Of a stretch of DNA of 64,000 nucleotides, positions 17,898-26,684 are shown one piece after another. The notes beneath the pieces are model-generated. The model was given only the letters and a program-made list of their open reading frames with translations. It made no database searches and had not been told where the DNA came from. The stretch comes from G965232465 sp965276005 (lineage in GTDB: Bacteria > Pseudomonadota > Alphaproteobacteria > JAQWUY01), in contig OZ254962.1 in NCBI GenBank assembly GCA_965276005.1, positions 1,736,001 to 1,800,000 of the forward strand, read 5' to 3'. Positions within the stretch are counted from its first letter, which is position 1; each line of letters starts with the position of its first letter. The position numbers and the translations under genes were made by a program.

Positions 17898-19244
17898 TTA
17901 TACCCGTTTTGTGGATGTAGGACGCAACTTTTGCAAGGGGGGTGCCTGCATCATTTTTGCCACTGTATCAGACATGGCTATGTGTCCGTGGTTATAATAC
18001 GCATTGTGATTGTGCTCGATATGTGCAATATCGTATATATAATTGACCATACACCCCCATGCCGTATGCCCCCCCTTTTCTGTTGTGTCTGCCATTGTGT
18101 GTATATCGTATAATGCCGCCCCATTGCCCAAGTGGAATCGTGCCACAGGATCGTACACATCACCGCTAGCGTTTCGTGCCTGTATTAGGTACTTGGCGAC
18201 AATAGGACATAAATGTTGTGTCTTATCGGTTGCGGTATCAAACGATACCCCCAACAGATGCAGGTCTTCGATAAAGTTTACTTGTTCTGGGGATAAAATG
18301 CTGTGCGGATTGTCCAGTTGTTCTATTGCCCACTGTTTAAACTTAGGTATGGGGGATAAGGTTACAAAATTTTCTAAATTGGGAAATGCGTGGCGGATAT
18401 TTTCCACCACTTGCTTAATCAAGAAATTGCCGAAAGACACCCCTCGCAACCCCTGCTGACAATTGGATATAGAGTAAAATACCGCCGTGTTTGCCTGTTG
18501 CGGGTCGATACTTTGCCTGTCTGTGTGCAAAATGGTCACAATCGAATGGGGGATGTGTTGCATCAATGCCACTTGCACAAAAATTAACGGCTCATTCCCC
18601 AAAGCCGGATGAAAGTACGCATACAACGCTCTGTCCGAAGCCGCCACCCGCTGGCGTAAGTCGTCCCACCCCTTGATGGCATGCACCGCCTCATATGCCA
18701 TCAGCTTTTCTAAAATATCCGCAGATGTGTGCCAATCGATGCGTTTTAACTGTAAAAAACCTCGATTAAACCACGATTGAAACAGATGTAAAAAATCATT
18801 GTCTAAAGCTTTTAATGCGGGAGCATTTTTGGCAAACTGCAATACATCTTTACGCATGTTGACCAAGTCTATGGTGGCATTTGGGGCAAAATTTAAAGTC
18901 CGTAACAAATTTTGGCTAGCGGGTTCACTTAAAAAGTGCAATTGCCGGGCAGAAATCGGATCTTTATCCTGCATCCAGTGTTGTACTTTTTTCTCTAACA
19001 ACGCTATATCCACGCCGAACAGATGGACAATATCGATAAAAAACTGCTGTTTTTCCGCAGGTGTCAGAGATTTATATTGACATAAAATTTTCTGTGCCCG
19101 CACAAGATTGGCAACTTCGCTGCTGCTTGCCATCAAATCCTGACATCGGGCAGTAATAGGTTTTTCTGCGACACTCTCTTGCTCAACACCCTTGTACACA
19201 TGGGCGATTTTTGACAACAATTCACTAAAAATTGCAATGGGCAT
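17898..19244 (-). CDS. matA: Malonyl-CoA decarboxylase, paralogue 1
   Basis: 448 aa, full family length. It has the helical oligomerisation domain and then LGNEPLIFVQVALMQ, VFYSISNCQQGLRGVSFGN, SPIPKF and RFHLGNGAALYDIH with AWGCMVNYIYD. The catalytic-type serine (YSIS) and histidine (FHLGNGA) are present. First gene of the malonate operon; AAAGAGAA precedes ATG 19244. With MatB it converts imported malonate to acetyl-CoA. The two decarboxylases are clearly diverged, so this is not a recent duplication; a heteromeric enzyme or different chain-length preference is possible. Confidence 0.9.
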   Translation of the reverse strand: MPIAIFSELLSKIAHVYKGVEQESVAEKPITARCQDLMASSSEVANLVRAQKILCQYKSLTPAEKQQFFIDIVHLFGVDIALLEKKVQHWMQDKDPISARQLHFLSEPASQNLLRTLNFAPNATIDLVNMRKDVLQFAKNAPALKALDNDFLHLFQSWFNRGFLQLKRIDWHTSADILEKLMAYEAVHAIKGWDDLRQRVAASDRALYAYFHPALGNEPLIFVQVALMQHIPHSIVTILHTDRQSIDPQQANTAVFYSISNCQQGLRGVSFGNFLIKQVVENIRHAFPNLENFVTLSPIPKFKQWAIEQLDNPHSILSPEQVNFIEDLHLLGVSFDTATDKTQHLCPIVAKYLIQARNASGDVYDPVARFHLGNGAALYDIHTMADTTEKGGHTAWGCMVNYIYDIAHIEHNHNAYYNHGHIAMSDTVAKMMQAPPLQKLRPTSTKRV

Positions 19245-19280
19245 AGCGTTTTCTCTTTGTAGTCTTTCTATCTATTTTTT

Positions 19281-19290
19281 CTGTATACAG
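19281..19290. promoter_or_regulatory. GntR-type operator candidate (perfect palindrome)
   Basis: CTGTATACAG is a perfect 10-bp palindrome 37 bp upstream of matA, between the divergent matA and matR genes. It has the TGTATACA core typical of FadR-type GntR regulators, so MatR is the likely binder. The rest of the 360-bp intergenic stretch is AT-rich without a gene. Confidence 0.5.
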
Positions 19291-19314
19291 CCGTGTTACG
19301 CTCAGTATAACGAC

Positions 19315-19324
19315 CTGTGTACAG
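19315..19324. promoter_or_regulatory. Second GntR-type operator candidate
   Basis: CTGTGTACAG resembles the perfect palindrome at 19281-19290 and lies 34 bp from it centre to centre. One central pair is imperfect. Two such sites would allow cooperative repression of the malonate operon. Confidence 0.4.
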
Positions 19325-19607
19325 TGTATATGCAAACTCTTTATGAGTCAACAAAAAAATACAATTTTTTATAATTATTGTCGACTAAAACTATAAATAT
19401 CAACTAAAAAAATGATAAAAAGGCTATTTTTTAATCAAAAAATGGTAATTATTATATTTTTGGTCAACACAAAAGCCACCGTATTTTTGATAACAAATAT
19501 GTACGCTGTTTTGTATTGTTGACACCCTATGTCATCTGGGATATGCTAGGGTCTGCGAGTAGTCAAATAGCATATATACAGAAAGGTTGACAAAAAAGTT
19601 CCACACC

Positions 19608-20258
19608 ATGAGTACTTCACAAGATATTTATGATATACTGAGTAACGAAATCATTTATGGTACATTGCCCCCGAATGAAAAAATTACCGAAAAGGTGTTG
19701 GCAGACCGTTTTGGCACTTCCCGTGGTCCTGTGCGAGATGCCTTGCAACGGTTGCAAAACAATGCGTTAATTACCCGCATGCCCAACGGGGGAACACGGG
19801 TTGTATCGTTTACCCCCAAGCAGGCAAAAGATTTATTGCATGTGCTGATGTTACTGGAATGCGAATCGGCAAAACAAGCCGCTATACACGCCACCGATGC
19901 GGATATAACCCACATAGAAAGTATCCTAAACACACATGGTCACATCATTGCCAAACACAACAAACCCAGTTATTTATATCAGCATTACAACACCGCCTTT
20001 CACCTTGCCATCGCCAAAGCCAGCCAAAATGCTTATATCGAAGACATTATGAAAGATGACCTGTATTTACGCTTGCAAGCCTGCCGTAACCAAAATCTAT
20101 CGACCATCACAGAAAGCCGATATGCCAGCGGCTTTATCGAACACAAAAACATATTCCATGCCATCAAAAACAAAGACAAAAAAATGGCAAAACTGCTCAT
20201 GAAACGACACTTGCACATATCCCATAGCAATGTGATAAAAACCATCGACAGCCCCTAA
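19608..20258 (+). CDS. matR: GntR/FadR-family regulator of the malonate operon
   Basis: 216 aa. The N-terminal winged helix reads YGTLPPNEKITEKVLADRFG and TSRGPVRDALQRLQNNALI. The FadR-type C-terminal helical ligand domain has the metal-binding histidine pattern (HYNTAFHLAIAKAS, then EHKNIFHAIKNKD). It is divergent from matA with candidate operators in between, the standard arrangement for MatR, which represses mat genes and is relieved by malonate. Start uncertain: ATG 19608 is used; TTG 19587 sits directly against GAAAGG with no spacing. Confidence 0.85.
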   Translation: MSTSQDIYDILSNEIIYGTLPPNEKITEKVLADRFGTSRGPVRDALQRLQNNALITRMPNGGTRVVSFTPKQAKDLLHVLMLLECESAKQAAIHATDADITHIESILNTHGHIIAKHNKPSYLYQHYNTAFHLAIAKASQNAYIEDIMKDDLYLRLQACRNQNLSTITESRYASGFIEHKNIFHAIKNKDKKMAKLLMKRHLHISHSNVIKTIDSP

Positions 20259-20283
20259 AAAAACCGTTTTATCGCTTTTATCA

Positions 20284-21165
20284 CTACAGTATTTTTTTGA
20301 TGATATTTTGTGTTTCTCGATAAATGTAATGACAATTTTCTGACATGCTTTTGTATTTGTTGGTGCCGATGGCGATGGGGCGTTTGATGACGGGGGTGAT
20401 TTTGCGAATAGCCAACATGTTTTTATCGATAAACGATGGAATTTGTAATACTTCTGATTGAATGGCGTGTCCTTTGTTGTGGGATATAAGTGTCCACAGT
20501 AGGCTAATGTTTTCGATAATGTGAATAAAATTTAAACACACTTTTTGTTGTTCGCACAGCCGTTGTAAATTTTGAATGGGACGGGAATTAGACGCAATCA
20601 ACGGCAATGTTGCCACATCGGATAAGGCGATTATGTCGCCAAAGGGGATGTTCGACTCTTTATGGCTGATAAGGTCGTATTGGTCGTCATACATGTGGGT
20701 TGTGTATAAATCGTTGTCGAAGGCGTCTTGAATATTCACCGCCATGATGATTTTTTCTAGGTGCAACCACTCTCGTACTTCGTCCATAGTGCCTTGCATG
20801 GGGACAATGTCGATAAATTTGCCGTCCCGTTCAATGGACTTTAACAATTCGGGAAATAAGATATTGCCCATGCCATGTGTAAACCCCATGCGAATGGTTT
20901 CTTTGCTAAAATCCGATTGTAACTTTTGGATGGATTGTTCATATTCTGCAACCAATTTTACCACTTCCTGTAACACCACATGCCCCTTTGGGGTTAAGCG
21001 GTGCTGTTTGTGATACCTGTTATACAGCTGTTGCCCCACATGTTTTTCCAACAGCTGTAGCGATCGACTGAGATTCGATTGGGTAATCTGATATTTTAGA
21101 CTGGCATCGCTGATGCTGTTACAACGGGCAATAGCGATAAAATGTTTTAATATTTGAATGTTCAT
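20284..21165 (-). CDS. LysR-family regulator, divergent from CoA-transferase operon
   Basis: 293 aa. The winged helix is clear (LKHFIAIARCNSISDASLKY, TQSNLSRSLQLLEKHVGQQL, RYHKQHRLTPKGHVVL), followed by a weakly conserved effector domain. It faces the caiB-like operon across 209 bp of AT-rich DNA and probably controls it. The effector is unknown. It converges on matR with only 25 bp between stops. Confidence 0.88.
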   Translation of the reverse strand: MNIQILKHFIAIARCNSISDASLKYQITQSNLSRSLQLLEKHVGQQLYNRYHKQHRLTPKGHVVLQEVVKLVAEYEQSIQKLQSDFSKETIRMGFTHGMGNILFPELLKSIERDGKFIDIVPMQGTMDEVREWLHLEKIIMAVNIQDAFDNDLYTTHMYDDQYDLISHKESNIPFGDIIALSDVATLPLIASNSRPIQNLQRLCEQQKVCLNFIHIIENISLLWTLISHNKGHAIQSEVLQIPSFIDKNMLAIRKITPVIKRPIAIGTNKYKSMSENCHYIYRETQNIIKKIL

Positions 21166-21374
21166 GTATATATCTCTTTAATAGTATTATACACACATAT
21201 CAAAAAATGAGTATTTAAAAATCTATTTTTTTGATAAAATCTTATTTTTGGCATATAACACATTGAATTATAAGGTTTTTAATCCATATTTTTGTCTGTT
21301 TCATACATTTGACACAGCCGTTGTTTATATGCCATGTTAGGGGGGTTTTAATTTATGCCCCTTAGGAGGAGTCC

Positions 21375-22550
21375 ATGCAACAAGCTTTATCAGGCATTCG
21401 CATTTTAGATTTTACACAAATGATGTTGGGTCCGTTGTGTACCCAGACTCTGTCGGATTTTGGGGCAGAGGTGATTAAGGTAGAACGCCCAGACAAGGGC
21501 GAATGGATGCGGGGTATGCCTATGGTGGGGGCGTTTGTGGGCGACGAGAGTTCTGCTTTTCATGCGTTTAACCGCAACAAGAAGTCCATCACCGTCGACA
21601 TGAAATCGCCCGAAGGTGTCAAAGCCTTACTGGACATGGCAAAACAGTGCGATGTGGTGACGGAAAATTTTCGCTCTGGAGTGATGGATCGACTGGGTTT
21701 GGGGTATGCAGATTTTAAAGCCGTCAATCCGAAAATTATTTACGCTTCTGGGTCGGGCTGGGGGGCAAACAGTGTATACGCACAGCAAAACTGGCCCGGT
21801 CAGGATTTATTGATACAGGGCATGAGTGGGGTTATGATGAACACAGGGCGGGGCGATGGTGCCCCCACAGCCTGTGGCACGCCGGTTGCCGATTTTGCCG
21901 CCGCCCAATCTTTGGCAATAGGCATCTTGATTGCTCTGCATGCCCGTAACACCTATGGCATAGGACAAAAGGTAGAAGCGGATTTATACAGTTCGCTACT
22001 CAACATGATGGCACAGGAAAATTTTGCCGTTATGAATCAAGATTTACAGCTGCAACGATCAGATACAGGGGTGGCATCATGCTGGAACGACAGCCCCTAT
22101 GGGGCGTTTGAGACCGCTGATGGGTGGGTGGTAATTGCCCTGTGTCCGCTGCCAATACTAGCGGACATTTTTGACGATGCAGGGTTGCTGGATATGGACG
22201 CATGGCATCAACGGGACGCAGTAAACCGCCGCATCGAGAGCCATACCAAGACATACACCAGTGCGGATTTATTGCAAGTGTTGCGGCAGAGAGATGTGTG
22301 GACCGCCCCCGTGCGTACCACCCGTGAAGCCATAGACGATGCCTTGCAAAATGAACCGCACCGCTTGGCGGTGATGCAGCATAAAAAAGCAGGGACAGTA
22401 ACGGCGATTGCCAACCCGGTTACCTTATCCGAAACCCCCGCCCAATACAAGGCGGCGGCTCCCCTGTTGGGGGAGCATACGGAACACATTATTGCCGACA
22501 TTTTAGGGCAACAGGCATTACAAAAATTAAAGCAAGCGGGGGCGATATAA
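21375..22550 (+). CDS. Family III CoA-transferase (CaiB/BaiF type)
   Basis: 391 aa. The start MQQALSGIRILDFTQMMLGP with LSDFGAEVIKVERPDKGEWMR and the FHAFNRNKKSITVDMKSPEG segment are typical of this family. The catalytic aspartate is expected in the QDLLIQGMSGVMM region. It moves CoA from an acyl-CoA to a carboxylic acid to activate it for catabolism. AGGAGG lies 7 nt before the start. First gene of an operon with crotonase and 3-hydroxyacyl-CoA dehydrogenase, so it probably activates the imported carboxylate. The substrate cannot be told from sequence. Confidence 0.9.
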   Translation: MQQALSGIRILDFTQMMLGPLCTQTLSDFGAEVIKVERPDKGEWMRGMPMVGAFVGDESSAFHAFNRNKKSITVDMKSPEGVKALLDMAKQCDVVTENFRSGVMDRLGLGYADFKAVNPKIIYASGSGWGANSVYAQQNWPGQDLLIQGMSGVMMNTGRGDGAPTACGTPVADFAAAQSLAIGILIALHARNTYGIGQKVEADLYSSLLNMMAQENFAVMNQDLQLQRSDTGVASCWNDSPYGAFETADGWVVIALCPLPILADIFDDAGLLDMDAWHQRDAVNRRIESHTKTYTSADLLQVLRQRDVWTAPVRTTREAIDDALQNEPHRLAVMQHKKAGTVTAIANPVTLSETPAQYKAAAPLLGEHTEHIIADILGQQALQKLKQAGAI

Positions 22551-22551
22551 A

Positions 22552-23355
22552 ATGCAAACACAGTTGCACGACAATTTGATTTTAACGCAAAAAGGGGCGT
22601 ACGAAATACTCCGCATCGACCGTGAACCCGCATTGGGAGCATTGAACTTTGAAATAATGGCAGCCTTAGAAGCGTACTTCGACACCGTACACAGCCGCTG
22701 TAACGATCGTAACGATTCGGTGCGGGTGGTGATTATAACCGGCACCGGCAAAGGGTTTGTGGCAGGGGCGGATATTAAGGGCTATCACCAAGTAGACCAA
22801 GTTACTTTTGATAGTTTCCAACGCTTGTCCCGGCAGACCTTTGACAAGCTGCAAAACCTGCCACAAATGACCATTTGTGCGGTAAATGGGTACGCTCTTG
22901 GCGGCGGATTTGAGCTGGCATTGGCGTGTGATTTTATCCTTGCCAGTGAAACAGCCAAGCTGGGGCTGCCCGAAGTGAAACTGGGGTTGTTGCCGGGTGG
23001 TGGCGGCACGCAACGCTTGCCTCGATTGGTGGGGCATATGCGTGCCAAACAACTGATCGCCACGGGACGGGTGATAACCGCAGACGAAGCCAAACAATAC
23101 GGAGCGGTGTTGGAAACCTATCCGCCACAGGATTTAATGCCGAAAGCGGAAGAATTCGCCCAATCGCTGGTCGACCAAGCCCCTATTGCTATGTTGGAGG
23201 CAAAACGGGTGGTCGATGATGGACTCGATATGGCACTATCGGCGGGCTTAACCTTCGAACAGCGGGTATTGGGGAGTTTATTTGCCACAGAAGATGGCAA
23301 AGAAGGTATTCGAGCCTTCATAGAAAAACGACAAGCGGTTTTTCAAGGCAATTAA
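22552..23355 (+). CDS. Enoyl-CoA hydratase/isomerase (crotonase family)
   Basis: 267 aa. It has the CoA-binding and oxyanion motifs of crotonases: TGTGKGFVAGADIKGY, then AVNGYALGGGFELALACDFI and KLGLPEVKLGLLPGGGGTQR. Both family glutamates (E in ELGLP-like and GGGGTQR regions) appear as KLGLPEVKLG, consistent with hydratase activity. It starts 1 nt after the CoA-transferase stop. It would hydrate the enoyl-CoA formed from the activated substrate. Confidence 0.91.
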   Translation: MQTQLHDNLILTQKGAYEILRIDREPALGALNFEIMAALEAYFDTVHSRCNDRNDSVRVVIITGTGKGFVAGADIKGYHQVDQVTFDSFQRLSRQTFDKLQNLPQMTICAVNGYALGGGFELALACDFILASETAKLGLPEVKLGLLPGGGGTQRLPRLVGHMRAKQLIATGRVITADEAKQYGAVLETYPPQDLMPKAEEFAQSLVDQAPIAMLEAKRVVDDGLDMALSAGLTFEQRVLGSLFATEDGKEGIRAFIEKRQAVFQGN

Positions 23356-23503
23356 AAAAAGGCTTTAGAGTATTTTGAAATATTATGATATACTCTGACG
23401 CTATTATGGTAAACAGTTTAAGCGAATATAAAGTGAAAAAAATAATTTTATGTAACAGTTTGATTGTAAATGTATTATGGTGCGAAACACACTATAAAAT
23501 ATG

Positions 23504-23532
23504 TATAGGGGATAAAATATATATAGGGGATA
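23504..23532. repeat. Two direct repeats upstream of the MBL gene
   Basis: TATAGGGGATA occurs at 23504-23514 and again at 23522-23532, 18 bp apart, inside the 190-bp gap before 23546. It could be a regulator site or a local duplication. A weak inverted repeat (AGAGTAT/ATACTCT) at 23367-23396 may end or modulate the upstream transcript. Confidence 0.4.
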
Positions 23533-23545
23533 TGAGAGGGATAAC

Positions 23546-24499
23546 ATGACACAATCTGTATTAGATGCACAATGTGGACCGATTACTGCTGTGGCAATGG
23601 GGTTGCCGGGAGATCACGCAGGCAAGACCGCCACCCGGGTGTTTATCGTCAAAGGCAGCGATAAAATCGCTGTCATCGACAGCGGGCTACACGGCGGATT
23701 GCCCCATTTAAAACAGGGGTTACAGGAATTGTCCATATCGGTACAAGACTTAAATTATCTGCTTTTGACTCACGAACACATGGATCATGTGGGCAATAAT
23801 GGTTGGATTCGGGACAACAACGATACCTGCTTGATTATGGGGCATGTGGCACGGGCGGATCGGGTGGCGGACAATATGCTCAATGCCACAGCCATCGTAC
23901 ATGCGTTTCCCGAAGGAAAACATTTTGATTTACATGTGGAATATTTGGATTGGATGGGTCCCACCGCAGGGGCAATCGATCGCTATATTCGTGAAGGGGA
24001 TGTGATTTCACTAGGTGGCGGCGTGGATTTGGAAGTGTTGGATGTGGGCGGACATGCTATGCACGAACTGGGCTTTTATGAGCGGTCGTCTGGCACTTTG
24101 ATTATTGCCGATCCGTTGTTACCATCGTTTAACCCGGTGCTCTATTTATACGAATGCCCCCGCACCATACGGGAGACTTTTGATAAGATCGAAACATTTT
24201 TAACAGAACGGCATGTCAAGACAGTTATGTTTGCCCATGACGATCCGAAAAATGTGGCAGATACTATGGATTTGATACAGGATTGCCGCACCCGTGTGGA
24301 CAAGGTGGAACACTCCATATTGACGCATATTAAAGCCTGTGCGGGTATCACATTTGCCGACTTACGGGATAAGGTTTGCGACGACCAACACAAAGTGCAC
24401 GAATGGCGGGCGTTGGTATCGATCGATGCCAGCTTAAAAGTCTTTACCGATCAAGGACTGGTGGTAAAAAAACACGGGGGTTGGCATTATGTGGGCTAA
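23546..24499 (+). CDS. MBL-fold metallo-hydrolase
   Basis: 317 aa. The metal-binding motif is LLLTHEHMDHVGNNGW (HxHxDH), with further ligands at GGHAMHELGFY and in IADPLL, and a late histidine in VMFAHDD. The C-terminal 80 residues form a winged-helix-like extension, as in many MBL thioesterase or lactonase-type proteins. It lies between CoA-metabolism genes and overlaps the next gene by 11 nt, so a CoA-thioester or ester hydrolase is likely. The precise reaction is unknown. Confidence 0.87.
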   Translation: MTQSVLDAQCGPITAVAMGLPGDHAGKTATRVFIVKGSDKIAVIDSGLHGGLPHLKQGLQELSISVQDLNYLLLTHEHMDHVGNNGWIRDNNDTCLIMGHVARADRVADNMLNATAIVHAFPEGKHFDLHVEYLDWMGPTAGAIDRYIREGDVISLGGGVDLEVLDVGGHAMHELGFYERSSGTLIIADPLLPSFNPVLYLYECPRTIRETFDKIETFLTERHVKTVMFAHDDPKNVADTMDLIQDCRTRVDKVEHSILTHIKACAGITFADLRDKVCDDQHKVHEWRALVSIDASLKVFTDQGLVVKKHGGWHYVG

Positions 24500-25469
24500 G
24501 GCACCTTTACACTGTGCTGTATTAGGCTCTGGCACTATGGGGGCAGGCATCGCCCTGTCGCTGGCTCTTCGCAGCGGTGCAGACACCACTGTATGCCTGT
24601 GGGGGCGATGTACACAGTCGTTGCAAAAGGCACAAAATCGCATCGCCGATGCGGCGGTGTTTATGTGCGAACAAGGGCTTATAGACCACAGCCAAAAGCA
24701 CCATGCACTAAAAGCCATCGACTATACAACGCATATGCCATCGGCGGTGCAATCGGCACACTTTGTCATCGAAGCGGTAACCGAAGACATTGCCTTAAAG
24801 CACCATATACTCACCTCAGCGGAACCCTATGTGACAACGGATACTATTTTGTCGTCGACCACATCTGCCCTGTCGGCAACGGATATACAATCGGCACTGA
24901 CCCACCCAGAGCGGTTTGTCATTGCCCATTACGCCCAACCCGCCCACTTGGTGGCGGTGGTCGAGGTTGTTTTGGGCAAGCAATCCACTGTGGATGCCGG
25001 GCAAAAGGTTACCGATGTATTAAACAGCTGTGGCAAAAAACCGGTGTATTGCCCGGACATAGCAGGATTTTTCTGGGCAAGAATTCAACATGCTATTTTA
25101 AGGGAATGTGTGTCGATGGTCGAACGGGGGCTGATGCAGCCTGCGGATTGTGATACGATTTTAAAAAGCGGATATGGGGCAAGAGTGCCGGCGATGGGGG
25201 CGTTTGAACATGCGGACTTGGCTGGCTTAGATTTGATGCTGAGCCCGGCGGCACAATCCGTGTGGCAAGATTTATCCAATATATCCGATCCCACCCAAAC
25301 AGTGATGGGCAAAATGTTGGCAAACGGCGATGTGGGCATGTCCTCAGGCAAAGGTTTTTACCGCTGGAACACGGATACGGTATCAGCGTTTAAACAAACC
25401 AGAGACAAAGAAATTGTCCGCCGTGTAAAAATATGTGCCGGCGGTGAAGTACATATGCAAAACATGTGA
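24489..25469 (+). CDS. 3-hydroxyacyl-CoA dehydrogenase-family NAD enzyme
   Basis: 326 aa, single unit. The N-terminal Rossmann motif is AVLGSGTMGAGIALSLALRS. The domain junction has the catalytic-type HYAQPAHLVAVVEVVLGKQS and then the C-terminal helical domain with GFFWARIQHAILRE. It oxidises a 3-hydroxyacyl group with NAD. The family also contains L-carnitine dehydrogenase, which uses a free hydroxy acid; the usual HxxNP is replaced by HYAQP, so the substrate may not be a standard fatty acyl-CoA. It overlaps the MBL gene by 11 nt. Confidence 0.85.
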   Translation: MWAKAPLHCAVLGSGTMGAGIALSLALRSGADTTVCLWGRCTQSLQKAQNRIADAAVFMCEQGLIDHSQKHHALKAIDYTTHMPSAVQSAHFVIEAVTEDIALKHHILTSAEPYVTTDTILSSTTSALSATDIQSALTHPERFVIAHYAQPAHLVAVVEVVLGKQSTVDAGQKVTDVLNSCGKKPVYCPDIAGFFWARIQHAILRECVSMVERGLMQPADCDTILKSGYGARVPAMGAFEHADLAGLDLMLSPAAQSVWQDLSNISDPTQTVMGKMLANGDVGMSSGKGFYRWNTDTVSAFKQTRDKEIVRRVKICAGGEVHMQNM

Positions 25470-25482
25470 TATGGGGGAGAAA

Positions 25483-26580
25483 ATGATGAGCGGTGTATCG
25501 TTACAAAATGTAAAAAAATCTTATGGCGACATAACGGTTATTCCGTCTATTGATCTGGAAATACAGGAGGGGGAATTTTTGGTGATTGTCGGTCCGTCTG
25601 GGTGTGGTAAATCGACCACTTTACGGATGATTGCCGGCTTGGAAAACATCACCGATGGGAAAATTTATATTGGCGGTGTCGATGTGACCCATTTACCGCC
25701 GAAAAAGCGGGATATTGCTATGGTATTTCAATCGTATGCCCTGTATCCGCATATGAATGTGTACGAAAATATGTCGTTTGCGTTAAGACTTGCCCATGTG
25801 GACAAAGCAGAAATCGAAAAGCGGGTACACATTGCCGCCGATATGTTGGAACTACGCCCCTATTTACATCGCAAACCGAAGGATTTATCCGGAGGACAGC
25901 GGCAACGGGTCGCTATGGGGCGGTCGATTGTCCGAGATGCGTATGTGTTTTTGTTTGATGAGCCTTTGTCGAACCTCGATGCAAAACTGCGGGCGTCCAT
26001 GCGTACAGAGCTAGCGTTGCTGCACAAAAAATTAAACCGTACTATGATTTATGTGACCCACGACCAAATTGAAGCTATGACGATGGCGGATCGTATCGTG
26101 GTAATGTCCGATGGAGTGATACAACAGGTCGGCACCCCACAACAGCTATACACAGCACCGGTCAATAAATTTGTCGCCGGCTTTATCGGATCGCCGGCAA
26201 TGAATTTTATCGATGGGGTATGCACAGAACATAGCACAGGGTATACACTGTCGGGCGACGGGTTTAATATACCGCTAACACAGGCACAAACACAGCGATT
26301 GCAAGACAAGGGCATTACAAAGGTTACTATGGGGTTGCGACCGGAAAATTTTGTCATGGCAAATGACGGGCAAAAACCCCACCTAATACCGTTACAGCTA
26401 CAAGTGAATGTGTCCGAATATGTGGGGTCTCGGCAATACTTGGCGGCACAGCTGGGCGATGTCTTAATTTCTGTATCCATTGAAACCGCCCCCGATGCGG
26501 ATAAATTGACCAGTGGTACTTATTATTTTGACAGTACACAATTGTATCTGTTCGATCGCCAAACGGGACAAGTGGTGTAA
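25483..26580 (+). CDS. ABC importer ATP-binding protein (UgpC/MalK type)
   Basis: 365 aa. Walker A VGPSGCGKSTTLRMIAG, Q-loop MVFQSYALYPHMNVYENM, signature LSGGQRQRVAMGR, Walker B VFLFDEPLSNLDAKLR, switch VTHDQIEAMTMADR, then a C-terminal TOBE-like domain (NFIDGV, GLRPENF). It powers the importer encoded next. The start is at 25483, or 25486, after a GGGGGAG ribosome site; a longer frame would run into the previous gene. It belongs to the same operon, 13 bp after the dehydrogenase. Confidence 0.93.
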   Translation: MMSGVSLQNVKKSYGDITVIPSIDLEIQEGEFLVIVGPSGCGKSTTLRMIAGLENITDGKIYIGGVDVTHLPPKKRDIAMVFQSYALYPHMNVYENMSFALRLAHVDKAEIEKRVHIAADMLELRPYLHRKPKDLSGGQRQRVAMGRSIVRDAYVFLFDEPLSNLDAKLRASMRTELALLHKKLNRTMIYVTHDQIEAMTMADRIVVMSDGVIQQVGTPQQLYTAPVNKFVAGFIGSPAMNFIDGVCTEHSTGYTLSGDGFNIPLTQAQTQRLQDKGITKVTMGLRPENFVMANDGQKPHLIPLQLQVNVSEYVGSRQYLAAQLGDVLISVSIETAPDADKLTSGTYYFDSTQLYLFDRQTGQVV

Positions 26581-26684
26581 TGGTTTTTAAGTTTCTAAAT
26601 AGTATTGCTAACACCAATACGATTGAAAAAATGGGTTTACGAGTAACCCGATATTTTATCAACTATTTCTGAGGGGAGAACAAC

